From assembly GCF_017377775.1 (NCBI RefSeq), contig NZ_JAFVLN010000004.1, positions 248,001-312,000 of the forward strand: 64,000 nucleotides of DNA, in the 5' to 3' direction. Below are positions 31,736-40,233 of this stretch, piece after piece. Within the stretch, counting starts at the first letter, position 1, and each line of letters begins with the position of its first letter. Both the position numbers and the translations under genes were made by a program. Source of the DNA: Streptomyces sp. VRA16 Mangrove soil (GTDB lineage: Bacteria > Actinomycetota > Actinomycetes > Streptomycetales > Streptomycetaceae). Below the pieces are notes generated by a model. The model was not told the origin of the DNA. It made no database searches and was given only the letters and a program-made list of their open reading frames with translations.

Positions 31736-34030
31736 GTGACGAGTGATGGGCGACGTACGGGCGTCGTGGGACGTCGGCGGTTCCTCGGCTACGTGGTGGC
31801 GGCGCCGACGCTGGTGACCGCCGCGGAGATCGGTACGGCGGAGTCGGCCGCGGCGGACGGTGTCCCGACGCTGGACGTCACCGACATCGTCGACCTCAAC
31901 GACGTGCTGACGCTGGCCGCGAAGCCGACGGCGAACCTGGTGAAGGTCGAGGTCCACGGCGACGGCACGGTGTCGTTCGCGTTGCCGCGCGCCGAGGTCG
32001 GGCAGGGCATCACGACCTCCACGGCGATGCTGATCGCGGAGGAGCTGGACGTCCCGCTGGACCAGGTGCGGGTCGAACTGGCCGACGCGCGACCCGAGTT
32101 GCTGTTCAACCAGCTCACCGGCGCCTCCAACACGACGATCTCTACGTACGTCCCGGTGCGGGTCGCCGCCGCCGTCGCGCGCGGGCGGCTGCTCGACGCG
32201 GCGGCGATCGAACTCGGCGCGCTGGTCGAGAACCTCACGATCAGGGCCGGGGTCGTCACGGACCTGGTCGGCAACGCCATCGGCATCGGCGAGCTCGCGC
32301 GAAAGGCGGCGAGCGGCGCGTCGCAGCAGGTGTCGGTGGAGCTCAAGGAGCGCTCGGAGTTCTCCGTCATCGGCACGCCGCGCAACCGGATCGACGCGCT
32401 CGCCGCCGTCACCGGACGCAAGAAGTTCGCGATGGACCTCGACGTGCCGGGCGCCCGCCCGACGATGGTGTGCCGGCCGCCGACGCTCAACGGGAAGGTC
32501 GGCTCGGTCGCCAACCTCGACGAGGTGCGTGCCATGCCGGGCGTCACCGATGTCGCCGTCGTCTCCACCGGGGTGGCGGTGCGGGCGCGGACGTTCGGGC
32601 GGTGCATCGACGCGGTGCGCGCGCTGAAGGTGGCGTGGCGGGCGGGGACCGCGGAGGGGAAGTCCGACGACAGCGTGCGCGAGGAGCTGCGCAAGGCCGA
32701 ACTGCCCATGGGGCTGCTGCCGCCGCTGACGCCGTCGGTCGAGGAGACGTTCACCTTCCACTTCCGCGGGAACAGCGCCCTGGAGACCAACTGCGCCGTC
32801 GCCGACGTGCGCGCGGACCGGGCCGAGGTCTGGTCGGGGCTGAAGTCGCCGATCGTCGCGCAGGGCGCCATCGCGGCACGGCTCGGGCTGCCGCAGAGTG
32901 CGGTGACCGTCCATGTCACCGAGGGCGGCGGCTCGTTCGGGCGGAAACTGTTCTTCGACGCGGCGCTGGAGGCCGCCGAGATCTCGCAGAAGATGGGCAA
33001 GCCGGTCAAGCTGATGTGGCACCGCGCGGACGACGCCCGGCAGGGCCGCGCCCACCCCATGGCGACGTCCCGGGTGCGCGCCACGCATCTCGGCGGCTCG
33101 GTGCTCTCCTACAAGCAGCGGCACACGAGCGTGGCCACCGACCTGGGGCACGGGCTCGGCGAGGTGCTGACCGCGCTCGCGGCGCAGCTGCCGGTCGGCG
33201 ACATCGGGTTCGCGGAGACGTTCTTCCAGCTGTCCCAGTCGATGCCGTACGACTTCGGCGCGTACAGCCGGCTGCTGAACGAGACCGACAAGGGCTTCAA
33301 CACCGGCAGCATGCGGGGCGTCTACTCCCCCGACGTGACCTGCGCCCGGGAACTGATCGTCGACCGGCTCGCGCGGAAGATGAGCAAGGACCCGTATGCG
33401 TTCCGGCGTTCCTTCCTGCGCGACAAGCGGGCCGTCGCCGTGCTCGACACGGTCGCCGAGAAGGGGAACTGGGGCCGGGAGATGCCCTCCGGCACGGCCC
33501 AGGGCATCGCCTTCCACGGCGAGTACCACGCGGCGAGCGCGGTCCTGGTGGAGATCGACTGCCGCCCCGAGACGGTGAACCGGCCGGTGCGCGACGGGAT
33601 CACCGGGCCGCGCGTCACCAAGGCGGTGCTCGCCGTCGACGTCGGCCTCGCGGTGAACCCGCGCGGTCTGGAGGCCCAGATGATGGGCTGTGTGATGGAC
33701 GGCATCGCCCAGACGCTCACCGCCGGCCTGCACCTGCGCGACGGCGCGTTCCTGGAAGCGAGCTGGGACAACTACTTCTACACGCGGCAGTGGAACACCC
33801 CGCCCGACCTGGACATCGTCGTGATGCCGACGACGACGGGCGAGCCCGGCGGGGCGGGCGAGCTGGGGGTGGCCGCCTCCATGGCGGCGGTGGCCTGTGC
33901 CTACGGGCGGGCCACCGGGACGACGCCGACCAGCTTCCCGATCCATCACGGCACGCTCTCCTTCGAGCCCAAGCCGACCGTACCGCCCGTCCCCGCGTCG
34001 CCCACCGACGGCCTCGACCACCTGCGCTGA
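31736..34030 (+). CDS. Tat-exported molybdenum-binding subunit, IorB-like
   Basis: A 764-residue large subunit of the isoquinoline 1-oxidoreductase/aldehyde dehydrogenase group. GRRRFLGYVVAAPTLV near the N terminus is a twin-arginine signal, so folded enzyme is exported. The molybdopterin domain shows VEVHGDGTVSFALPRAEVGQGI, GGGSFGRKLFFDAALEA, NTGSMRGVYSPDV and near the end TTTGEPGGAGELGVAA with the catalytic GE. It lacks an FAD subunit and is followed 16 bp on by the 2Fe-2S small subunit. GTG 31736 is the likely start, with TTG 31733 and ATG 31670 possible. Electrons usually leave such enzymes through a cytochrome; none is next to it. Confidence 0.84.
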   Translation: MTSDGRRTGVVGRRRFLGYVVAAPTLVTAAEIGTAESAAADGVPTLDVTDIVDLNDVLTLAAKPTANLVKVEVHGDGTVSFALPRAEVGQGITTSTAMLIAEELDVPLDQVRVELADARPELLFNQLTGASNTTISTYVPVRVAAAVARGRLLDAAAIELGALVENLTIRAGVVTDLVGNAIGIGELARKAASGASQQVSVELKERSEFSVIGTPRNRIDALAAVTGRKKFAMDLDVPGARPTMVCRPPTLNGKVGSVANLDEVRAMPGVTDVAVVSTGVAVRARTFGRCIDAVRALKVAWRAGTAEGKSDDSVREELRKAELPMGLLPPLTPSVEETFTFHFRGNSALETNCAVADVRADRAEVWSGLKSPIVAQGAIAARLGLPQSAVTVHVTEGGGSFGRKLFFDAALEAAEISQKMGKPVKLMWHRADDARQGRAHPMATSRVRATHLGGSVLSYKQRHTSVATDLGHGLGEVLTALAAQLPVGDIGFAETFFQLSQSMPYDFGAYSRLLNETDKGFNTGSMRGVYSPDVTCARELIVDRLARKMSKDPYAFRRSFLRDKRAVAVLDTVAEKGNWGREMPSGTAQGIAFHGEYHAASAVLVEIDCRPETVNRPVRDGITGPRVTKAVLAVDVGLAVNPRGLEAQMMGCVMDGIAQTLTAGLHLRDGAFLEASWDNYFYTRQWNTPPDLDIVVMPTTTGEPGGAGELGVAASMAAVACAYGRATGTTPTSFPIHHGTLSFEPKPTVPPVPASPTDGLDHLR

Positions 34031-34046
34031 CTTCTGGAGTCTTCTC

Positions 34047-34523
34047 TTGCCTCACCACACCTTCCGCGTCAACGGCGAGCAGGTCACCGTCGAAGCCGAC
34101 GACGACGAGCGTCTGCTGTGGGTGCTGCGCGACATCCTGGGGATCACCGGGCCCAAGTACGGCTGCGGCATCAACGTCTGCAAGGCGTGCACCAGCCATG
34201 TCAACGGCAAGGCCGCCAACCCGTGCTCCATCCCCGTGGGTGCCCTGAAGGAGACCGACGAGGTCACCACCATCGAGGGGCTGCCCGCGACGGTGGGCGC
34301 CGAGCTGCACCCCATGCAGGAGGCGTGGCTGGAGCGGGACGTCGCGCAGTGCGGCTACTGCCAGCCCGGCCAGATCATGGCCGCCGTCGCCCTGGTCCGC
34401 CGGGTGAAGGAGGAGGGCCGCACGATCACGGACGACGACCTGGACGGCATCCGCAACGTCTGCCGCTGCGGCACCTACGTCCGGATCCGCGAGGCCATCA
34501 GGGCGGGCGCCGAACGCATGTGA
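34047..34523 (+). CDS. 2Fe-2S small subunit, IorA-like
   Basis: A 158-residue partner of the upstream molybdenum subunit. The plant-type cluster is bound by Cys40, 45, 48 and 60 (YGCGINVCKACTSHV, then NPC); Lys replaces the usual Gly before the third Cys. The second cluster is bound by Cys102, 105, 139 and 141 (QCGYCQPGQ ... CRCGTY). The best start is TTG 34047, with TGGAG at 34035-34039; no ATG or GTG is in frame near. A TTG start may keep this subunit at a lower level. The operon is large subunit first, the reverse of the PaoABC order. Confidence 0.83.
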   Translation: MPHHTFRVNGEQVTVEADDDERLLWVLRDILGITGPKYGCGINVCKACTSHVNGKAANPCSIPVGALKETDEVTTIEGLPATVGAELHPMQEAWLERDVAQCGYCQPGQIMAAVALVRRVKEEGRTITDDDLDGIRNVCRCGTYVRIREAIRAGAERM

Positions 34524-34657
34524 CGCGGCGACGGTCCGCCGCGTGCCATCGGATGCCCTATCGCCGACATGTCCGCGCCTATTGGATTCCGCGTGCCCAC
34601 CGGTTCTACGGTCGGGATCACTGCACCCAGCACCCCATCGCGGAACACGGAGCCCTC

Positions 34658-35353
34658 ATGTCGAAGATTCTTTTCGTCGTCACCGGAGCCGACCACTGGA
34701 CGCTCGCCGACGGCACCCGGCACCCCTCCGGCTTCTGGGCCGAGGAGGCCGTCGTCCCGTACGAGGCGTTCCGGGCCGCGGGCCACGAGATCGCCGTCGC
34801 CACGCCCGGCGGCGTCGTCCCCACCCCCGACCGGGGCAGCCTCGCGCCCGAGTTCAACGGCGGGCAGGAGGGCGCCGACCGGGTCGCGGCCGCGCTCGCG
34901 GCGATGACGGAGCTCCGGTCCCCGCTGAAGCTGGAGGAGGTGGATCTCGGCGACTACGCCGCCGTGTTCTACCCGGGCGGCCACGGCCCCATGGAGGACC
35001 TCGCCGTCGACGCCGAGTCCGGCGCGCTGCTGACCCGCGCCCTCGCCTCCGGCAAGCCGCTGGGTGTGGTGTGCCACGGCCCGGCCGCGCTGCTCGCCGC
35101 GACCGGTGAGGACGGCGCGAACACCTTCCGGGGCTACGACGTCGCCGCGTTCACCAACGAGGAGGAGACGCAGGGCGGCCTCGCCGACAAGGCGAAGTGG
35201 CTGCTCCAGGACCGGCTGACCGAGGCCGGGGTGAACGTCGTCGTGGGTGAGCCGTGGGCGCCGCACGTCGTCGTCGACCGGAACCTGGTCACCGGCCAGA
35301 ACCCGGCCTCCTCGGGCCCGCTCGCGGCCGAGCTCCTCAAGAAGCTCGGCTGA
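34658..35353 (+). CDS. DJ-1/Hsp31-like glutamine amidotransferase-fold protein
   Basis: A 231-residue type-1 glutamine amidotransferase-like protein: KILFVVTGADHWTLADGTRHPSGFWAEE (opening shown as ILFVVTGADHW), VPYEAFRAAGHEIAVATPGG, YAAVFYPGGHGPMEDLA, VVCHGPAALLAA with the nucleophile-elbow Cys, AFTNEEE and NVVVGEPWAPHVVVDRNLVTGQNPAS (core APHVVVDRNLVTGQNPAS). This is the Hsp31/HchA and glyoxalase-III-like pattern with Glu, Cys and His positions. It likely protects from methylglyoxal or repairs glycated protein. The upstream spacer of 134 bp separates it from the iron-sulfur subunit gene. Confidence 0.86.
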   Translation: MSKILFVVTGADHWTLADGTRHPSGFWAEEAVVPYEAFRAAGHEIAVATPGGVVPTPDRGSLAPEFNGGQEGADRVAAALAAMTELRSPLKLEEVDLGDYAAVFYPGGHGPMEDLAVDAESGALLTRALASGKPLGVVCHGPAALLAATGEDGANTFRGYDVAAFTNEEETQGGLADKAKWLLQDRLTEAGVNVVVGEPWAPHVVVDRNLVTGQNPASSGPLAAELLKKLG

Positions 35354-35395
35354 GCGGACCCGCGCCGTCGCAGCCGCTGTGGCGGGACCGCGCCG

Positions 35396-36385
35396 TCAGG
35401 ACCGGTCGTCCCCTGCGGGGCGGGGTCCGGCGGCGCGGCCGAGGCGGTTGGCGATCGCCACGCCCAGGCCCTCCTCCTGCGGAAGCGACGCGATGATGAG
35501 GTCGCAGCCCTGCTCGTCGAGCTCCCGGAGGAATCCGTAGAGCCCGCGCGCGTGGGCGGCGGCCGAGGCGGGGACCTCCACCACGGCGTGCGCCTTGACC
35601 GGAGTGCCGGAGAGGGCGGCGGGCAGGAAGACGCCGACCCGCAGACCCTGGTCCTGGGCGCGCTCCGCCTCGGCGACGACCTCGCCGGGCTCGACGAGGA
35701 CGACCCGCGCGCGCGGCGCGTAGTGCGAGGGGTGCTGGCCGGGCACCCGGATCGGGCTGGCCCCGGGCACCGCGAGCGGGCGCCCGAGCGCCGCCTCGAG
35801 CTCCTCACGGGTCACGCCGCCCGGCCGCAGGATGCTCGGGGTGTCGCCGGTGACGTCGACGATGGTCGACTCGACGCCGACGTCGCACGAGCCGCCGTCG
35901 AGCACGTGGTCGACGGCGTCGCCCAGCTCGGTGCGGACGTGGTCGGCCGTCGTGGGGCTGACCGAGCCGAACCGGTTGGCGGACGGGGCCGTCACCCCGC
36001 CGCCGAAGGCGGTGAGGAGCGCCCGGGCCACCGGGTGCGCGGGCACGCGCACGGCCACCGTCTCCAGGCCGCCGGTCGCCTCCAGGGGAACGCGCGGGCC
36101 GCGCGGCAGCACCAGCGTCAGCGGTCCCGGCCAGAACCGCTCGGCCAGCAGGCGCGCGGTGTCGGAGACCTCGGCGACCCAGTCGTCCAGCAGCTCGGCA
36201 CTGCCGATGTGGACGATCAGCGGATGGTTGGAGGGCCGCCCCTTGACCTGGAAGATGCGGCCGACCGCGGCCGGGTTCTCGGCGTCGGCGCCCAGGCCGT
36301 AGACGGTTTCGGTCGGCAGGGCCACCAGACCGCCGGCCCGCAGCACATCGGCTGCCTTTTCGATATCACTGTTGCTTGCCGTCAC
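35396..36385 (-). CDS. L-threonylcarbamoyladenylate synthase (Sua5/YwlC/YrdC)
   Basis: A 329-residue enzyme that makes threonylcarbamoyl-AMP from Thr, bicarbonate and ATP, the first step in the t6A37 modification of ANN-decoding tRNAs. The YrdC domain is in residues about 1-205: GGLVALPTETVYGLGADA, FQVKGRPSNHPLIVHI with KxRPxxHP, TAPSANRFGSVSPTT, GVESTIVDVTG. The C-terminal Sua5 domain (about 222-320) begins at PGQHPSHYAPRARVVLV. Length and two-domain form equal the Sua5 type rather than the short YrdC. GTG 36385 is the start. The gene is single here, isolated from the usual ywlE/glyA-atp neighbourhood. Confidence 0.92.
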   Translation of the reverse strand: MTASNSDIEKAADVLRAGGLVALPTETVYGLGADAENPAAVGRIFQVKGRPSNHPLIVHIGSAELLDDWVAEVSDTARLLAERFWPGPLTLVLPRGPRVPLEATGGLETVAVRVPAHPVARALLTAFGGGVTAPSANRFGSVSPTTADHVRTELGDAVDHVLDGGSCDVGVESTIVDVTGDTPSILRPGGVTREELEAALGRPLAVPGASPIRVPGQHPSHYAPRARVVLVEPGEVVAEAERAQDQGLRVGVFLPAALSGTPVKAHAVVEVPASAAAHARGLYGFLRELDEQGCDLIIASLPQEEGLGVAIANRLGRAAGPRPAGDDRS

Positions 36386-36402
36386 TCGGGTGATTCTCTC
36401 AC

Positions 36403-36455
36403 CCCGCGGGATCCGTCCTGCCGTGAGGTGGTCACGGCAGGACGGATCCCGCGGG
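36403..36455. terminator. Strong hairpin between fasciclin and sua5 genes
   Basis: Perfect 24-bp inverted repeat (36403-36426 and 36432-36455) with a 5-nt loop GGTGG; arms include CCCGCGGGATCCG and CGGATCCCGCGGG. It starts 18 bp past the fasciclin stop (minus strand) and ends 17 bp before the sua5 start, so it separates the two transcripts. Confidence 0.88.
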
Positions 36456-36473
36456 AGACCGGGCGCGGCCCGG

Positions 36474-37118
36474 TCAGCTCTTGGGCATCAGCACGGTGTC
36501 GATGATGTAGACGTTCGCGTTGGCCGTCTTCACGTTGCCGCAGACCACGTTCGCGCTGTCGTTCACCTTGTACGACTCGCCCGAGCCCGACGTGGTGAGC
36601 TTGGACTTCTCCAAGGTGTCGAAGGAGCCGTTCTCCAGGTCCTTCGGGGCCAGCTTCTGGCCCACCACGTGGTACGTGAGGATCTTGGTGAGCTGGGCCT
36701 TGTCGTTGAGGACCTTGTCCAGGTCGGCCTTCGGGATCTTGGCGAAGGCGTCGTTGGTCGGGGCGAACACGGTGATGTCCTGGGCGTTGTTGAGCGTGTC
36801 GACCAGGCCGGCCTTCTTCACCGCGGTCACCAGGGTGGACAGGGCCGGATTGTTCGAGGCGGCCGTGGCGACCGGGTCCTTGGCCATGCCGTCGAACGAC
36901 CCCGCGCCCTCCTTGGGCACCGAGGAGCAGGCCGGCCCGAACGGCTCGCTCGCCGTCGACGCGTCCTGCGCGGGGCTGGACTTGTCCGTGTCCTTCGACG
37001 CGGAGGCGCTGCCGGACGCGGTGTCCTTGGTGTCGCTGTCGGAGCAGGCGGTCAGGGCCAGGGGCAGCAGGGCGGCGGCTACGACGGCCACGGCGGCACG
37101 ACGGACTCGAGTCTGCAT
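36474..37118 (-). CDS. Fasciclin-domain lipoprotein
   Basis: A 214-residue exported lipoprotein. The signal ends in the lipobox LTAC (about 22-25). A Ser/Asp/Lys-rich linker leads to one FAS1 domain (about 80-212): NNPALSTLVTAVKKAGLVDTLN, ITVFAPTNDAFAKIP, LTKILTYHVVGQKL, and VYIIDTVLMPK. Two Cys in GPACSS and VVCGNV may form a disulfide. It is divergent from the SigK-type sigma factor and shares its promoter motif. In mycobacteria the lipoprotein MPT83 and secreted MPT70, both FAS1 proteins, are well known SigK targets, so the pairing is likely functional; in Streptomyces the role may be adhesion or cell-envelope sensing. Confidence 0.9.
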   Translation of the reverse strand: MQTRVRRAAVAVVAAALLPLALTACSDSDTKDTASGSASASKDTDKSSPAQDASTASEPFGPACSSVPKEGAGSFDGMAKDPVATAASNNPALSTLVTAVKKAGLVDTLNNAQDITVFAPTNDAFAKIPKADLDKVLNDKAQLTKILTYHVVGQKLAPKDLENGSFDTLEKSKLTTSGSGESYKVNDSANVVCGNVKTANANVYIIDTVLMPKS

Positions 37119-37166
37119 GTCGATCCCTCAACGTTCGGTTCGTGAAGGCGTTCTGCCCTCATCGCC

Positions 37167-37200
37167 GGTAATCCGGGCCCGTTCTCCTGATGGATTGGTC
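37167..37200 (-). promoter_or_regulatory. SigK-type promoter of fasciclin gene
   Basis: On the minus strand GACCAATCCATC (37200-37189), 14 bp, then GGATTACC (37174-37167). The distance to the fasciclin start (37118) is 48 bp. The element is the same in order, spacing and sequence as the one upstream of the sigma gene. Confidence 0.75.
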
Positions 37201-37334
37201 CGTCCTTCGAACGAGTGACAACTTCTCCGTCCCCGCGGTCCTGGCCGCCCTCCGGCATGGCCGGGCCACCGAGGGGCACGGTGTACCGGCTGCGGCCGCA
37301 GGGACGGCGCCGGACACTTTTTTCGTCGGTGATC

Positions 37335-37368
37335 GACCAATCCGTCGACGGGTCGGAAACGGATTACC
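37335..37368 (+). promoter_or_regulatory. SigK-type autoregulatory promoter
   Basis: GACCAATCCGTC (37335-37346), 14 bp, then GGATTACC (37361-37368), 30 bp upstream of the sigma factor start. AATCC with a GGAT-type -10 is an ECF-like pair. It matches the divergent fasciclin promoter in 19 of 20 motif positions. Confidence 0.75.
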
Positions 37369-37398
37369 TCCGAGATCACCGACCGCGGAGGCCGCGTT

Positions 37399-37983
37399 GT
37401 GAAAGAAGCCGTGCACATCGGCACGAAGCCCTCGTCCGGACCGAGCCTGCAAGAGCTCGTGGACCGCGTGGCGCTGGGCGACGAAGAGGCGTTCGGGGCG
37501 GTCTACGACGCCGTGGCGGGCTCCGTCCTCGGCGTCGTACGGGCCGTTCTGCGCGACCACGCGCAGTCCGAGGAGGTCGCCCAGGAAGTTCTGGTGGAGG
37601 TGTGGCGCACCGCTCCCCGCTATCGCCCCGAACGCGGGACGGCCATCAACTGGATCCTCACCCTGGCCCACCGTCGTGCCGTCGACCGGGTCCGCTCCGC
37701 CGAGGCGGCGGCCGCCCGCGACCACAAGGCGGCCCTGCTGGACCGGACACCCGAGTTCGACGAGGTGACCGAACAGGTCGAGGCCCGTCTGGAGCGCGAA
37801 CAGGTACGCCGCTGTCTGCGCACTCTCACCGAGATCCAGCGCCAGGCCGTCACCCTCGCCTACTACCGCGGGCTCACCCACCGCCAGGTGGCGGAGGCGC
37901 TGACGCTTCCGCTGGGCACGGTGAAGACCCGCCTGCGGGACGGCCTGATCCGGCTGCGCGACTGCCTGGGGGTGACCGCGTGA
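37399..37983 (+). CDS. sigK: ECF sigma factor, SigK family
   Basis: A 194-residue extracytoplasmic-function sigma factor. Region 2 includes LGDEEAFGAVYDAVAGSVLGVV, SEEVAQEVLVEVWRTAPRY and ERGTAINWILTLAHRRAVDRVRS (shown in part), which opens and reads the -10. Region 4 (LTEIQRQAVTLAYYRGLTHRQVAEALTLPLGTVKTRLRDGLIRLR; core LTHRQVAEALTLPLGTVK) reads the -35. GTG 37399 follows GCGGAGG. It overlaps the anti-sigma gene by 4 bp. SigK is assigned by the RskA partner, the divergent FAS1 gene and the downstream operon families, all of which match the mycobacterial locus; other names may be in use in Streptomyces. Confidence 0.87.
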   Translation: MKEAVHIGTKPSSGPSLQELVDRVALGDEEAFGAVYDAVAGSVLGVVRAVLRDHAQSEEVAQEVLVEVWRTAPRYRPERGTAINWILTLAHRRAVDRVRSAEAAAARDHKAALLDRTPEFDEVTEQVEARLEREQVRRCLRTLTEIQRQAVTLAYYRGLTHRQVAEALTLPLGTVKTRLRDGLIRLRDCLGVTA

Positions 37984-38732
37984 CGACCACCGATCTGCAC
38001 CTGATGACCGGGGCCTACGCCCTGCACGCGCTGTCCGACGAGGAGCGCGTCGCCGTCGAGCGCCACCTGGCGGGCTGCGGCCCGTGCGCCCGGGAGGTCG
38101 CCGAGCTGTCCGCGACCGCCGCCCGGCTGGGGCTCGCCGCCACCGTGACACCGCCCGCGCCCATGCGCGACCAGGTACTGCGCCGTGTGACCGCGGTGCG
38201 CCAGGAGCCCCCGGGCCCGGCGCGAGCGTCGCACCACGGCCGGGCCCGGCTGCGCACCCGCCTCCTGTCCCGGTGGACGCTGGCCGCCTGCCTCGCCGGG
38301 GCCGCCGTACTGGGCGGCGCCGCCGTGCAGCAGCACCAGGAGGCCCGGGACGCGGCGCGCGAGGCGCGGCGCGCACAGGCCACGGCGGACGGCATCGCCG
38401 CGGTGCTGGCCTCGCCGGACGCCACCACGCGGGCCGCCTCGCTGGGGGACGGCGCCACGGGCACGGTCGTCGTGTCCCGCACCAGGGACAGGGCCGTCTT
38501 CGTCGTCTCCGGGATGGCGCGCCCCGCCCGGGGCCGGGTCTACCAGCTGTGGTTCGACGACGCCGGGACGATGCGCCCGGCAGGTCTGATGGACCCCGGC
38601 AGGTCCGACCAGGCCGTACTGCTGAAGGGCCGCGTCGACGGCGCTTCGGGCATGGGGGTCACGGTCGAACCGGCCGGTGGGTCCGCCCACCCCACGTCGG
38701 CGCCGGTCGCCCTGATGCCCTTCCCGGCCTGA
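37980..38732 (+). CDS. rskA: Anti-sigma factor RskA-like
   Basis: A 250-residue membrane anti-sigma factor. The cytosolic part (1-95) contains a zinc-finger-like H-x3-C-x2-C (ERHLAGCGPCAREVAEL at about 23-39). One transmembrane segment is at about 94-113 (WTLAACLAGAAVLGGAA), followed by a basic coiled stretch and an exported RskA domain (VVVSRTRDRAVFVVSGMARPA, RVYQLWFDDAGTMRPAGLM, GVTVEPAGGS). RskA holds SigK until regulated intramembrane proteolysis releases it. The GTG start overlaps the sigma stop, which links their production. It is convergent with the hydrolase that ends the CFA operon, with a 15-bp gap. Confidence 0.88.
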   Translation: MTTTDLHLMTGAYALHALSDEERVAVERHLAGCGPCAREVAELSATAARLGLAATVTPPAPMRDQVLRRVTAVRQEPPGPARASHHGRARLRTRLLSRWTLAACLAGAAVLGGAAVQQHQEARDAAREARRAQATADGIAAVLASPDATTRAASLGDGATGTVVVSRTRDRAVFVVSGMARPARGRVYQLWFDDAGTMRPAGLMDPGRSDQAVLLKGRVDGASGMGVTVEPAGGSAHPTSAPVALMPFPA

Positions 38733-38747
38733 GACGGCCCGCACCCC

Positions 38748-39425
38748 TCACAGCACCGGAACGCCCGCTGCCGTCGAACTCTCCGGCGGCAGCGGGTCCC
38801 CGTGTTCCTCGGGGTCGACCAGATGGGCGACGACGGCCGCGGCCGTGCGGTGCCACACATGGGCGCGCCGGAGCATCGCGTGATCACCGTCGCGGATCAG
38901 GGCCATCGCCGCGCCGGCGGCGGTGCCGCGTGCGCGTCGTACGCAGACGGCGGCCTCCGGGGCCGAGGTGACGCGGTCCGACGTGCCGTGCAGGACCACG
39001 ACGTGACGGCCCGTCAACTGGCGGGTCGGCTCGGTGCGGGGCCACCAGGGGGCCAGCGCGAGCAGGCCGTACACCTGCGGATGCCCGGCGGCGTGCAGGG
39101 CGGCCCTGGCCCCCATGGAGTGGCCGACCAGCACCGTGGGCAACGGCCCGGCCAGAGCGGTGAGTTCGTCGAGCGCCGCGAGGGTGTCGCGGACCGGGTC
39201 GGCCCGCTCCCCGTTCCAGCCGCGCACCCGGTACCGCACCCGGGCCAGCAGGACGTCCTCCCGTGGGAGCTCGGCGGTGATGGCCCGCTCGAAGGGGCGC
39301 AGGCGCAGGGCGGCGAGGTGCCAGGGGCGGGACGGACCGAGGTCGGCCTCGCGTCCGCCGTGCAGCATCAGCACGGCGGCCCGGGGCCGCTCCGGGGCCC
39401 GTACGGACAACAGTGGGGCGCTCAT
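38748..39425 (-). CDS. Alpha/beta-hydrolase (dienelactone-hydrolase-like)
   Basis: A 225-residue hydrolase and the last gene of the six-gene lipid operon. Family features: AVLMLHGGREADLGPSRPWHL, VLLARVRYRVRGWNGERADPV, the nucleophile elbow LVGHSMGARAALHAA (Ser in GHSMG), VVVLHGTSDRVT with the Asp, and IRDGDHAML with the His. The triad is complete. It may be a lipase, thioesterase or acyl hydrolase for the modified fatty acid. The start at 39425 is 4 bp from the DUF1295 stop. It faces rskA, whose stop is 15 bp away. Confidence 0.82.
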   Translation of the reverse strand: MSAPLLSVRAPERPRAAVLMLHGGREADLGPSRPWHLAALRLRPFERAITAELPREDVLLARVRYRVRGWNGERADPVRDTLAALDELTALAGPLPTVLVGHSMGARAALHAAGHPQVYGLLALAPWWPRTEPTRQLTGRHVVVLHGTSDRVTSAPEAAVCVRRARGTAAGAAMALIRDGDHAMLRRAHVWHRTAAAVVAHLVDPEEHGDPLPPESSTAAGVPVL

Positions 39426-39429
39426 CCGT

Positions 39430-40233
39430 TCATCCTCGCCCCGGCGGGCGCGGGAAGAAGCCGCTGGTGCGTGCCGCGTACGCGGCGTAGCCGGGCCGGT
39501 CACGCATGTGCTGTTCCAGCAGGCGCTTTCCGCTGCCTCTGGTCAGAAGCAGGGTCATCACCACCGGGGAGACGACGGACACGGCGGCGGCCGCGGGAGC
39601 GTCGCAGGTGAACAGGAACAGGCCCCACCAGACGCAGAAGTCGCCGAAGTAGTTGGGGTGCCGGGTCCACGACCACAGGCCGCGGTCCATGATCCGGCCG
39701 CGGTTCGCCGGATCGCCCTTGAACCGGGCGAGCTGCGCGTCACCGACGGCCTCGAAGGCGAGGCCGACCGCCCACAGCGCCGTCCCGGCGACCGCGAACG
39801 GCCCCATGGCGCCGGGCACGTACTGCGCCGCCTGGACGGGCAGGGACACGAGCCACACCAGGGCCCCCTGGAGCAGGTAGACCATTCGCAGGGCGTACGC
39901 GTTCCGGTTCCCGGGGGCCCTGGCCAGCATCTTCTCGTAGCGCGGGTCCTCGCCGTGGCCGCGGCCCCGGCGCGCGATGTGCACGGCGAGCCGCAGCCCC
40001 CAGAGCGCCGTCAGCGCCGTGACCAGGGCGCGGCGGGCGGGGTCCCCGTGTCCGGCGGAGGCCACCGACGTGGTGGCGGCGACGGCGGTGAAGGCGACGC
40101 CCCACGCGATGTCCACGATCCGGTGCACTCCGCGGCGCACGGCGAGCGCGAACGTGCCGAGCACGACGGCGAGCGCCGCGCATGCGGCCCAGCCGAGGTT
40201 GAGGGCGAACGCGCCCCACGGGAACCCGTTCAC
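39430..40233 (-). CDS. DUF1295 family membrane protein
   Basis: A 267-residue membrane protein of the DUF1295/steroid 5-alpha-reductase-like family (Rv0446c type). About six helices; WGVAFTAVAATTS, WGLRLAVHIARRGRGHGEDPRYEKML and the signature RHPNYFGDFCVWWGLFLF, near the C terminus, as in isoprenylcysteine methyltransferases and sterol reductases, which suggests a membrane-bound NADPH-dependent reductase of an unsaturated lipid. GTG 40233 overlaps the second methyltransferase's stop. Fifth gene of the SigK-type operon. It may reduce a methylene-type intermediate made by the upstream methyltransferases; this is inference. Confidence 0.85.
   Translation of the reverse strand: MNGFPWGAFALNLGWAACAALAVVLGTFALAVRRGVHRIVDIAWGVAFTAVAATTSVASAGHGDPARRALVTALTALWGLRLAVHIARRGRGHGEDPRYEKMLARAPGNRNAYALRMVYLLQGALVWLVSLPVQAAQYVPGAMGPFAVAGTALWAVGLAFEAVGDAQLARFKGDPANRGRIMDRGLWSWTRHPNYFGDFCVWWGLFLFTCDAPAAAAVSVVSPVVMTLLLTRGSGKRLLEQHMRDRPGYAAYAARTSGFFPRPPGRG

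Noticed and set aside
31652..34021. 789-residue minus frame opposite the molybdenum subunit gene
   Set aside because: Antisense shadow; the plus strand has clear molybdopterin motifs and a Tat signal.
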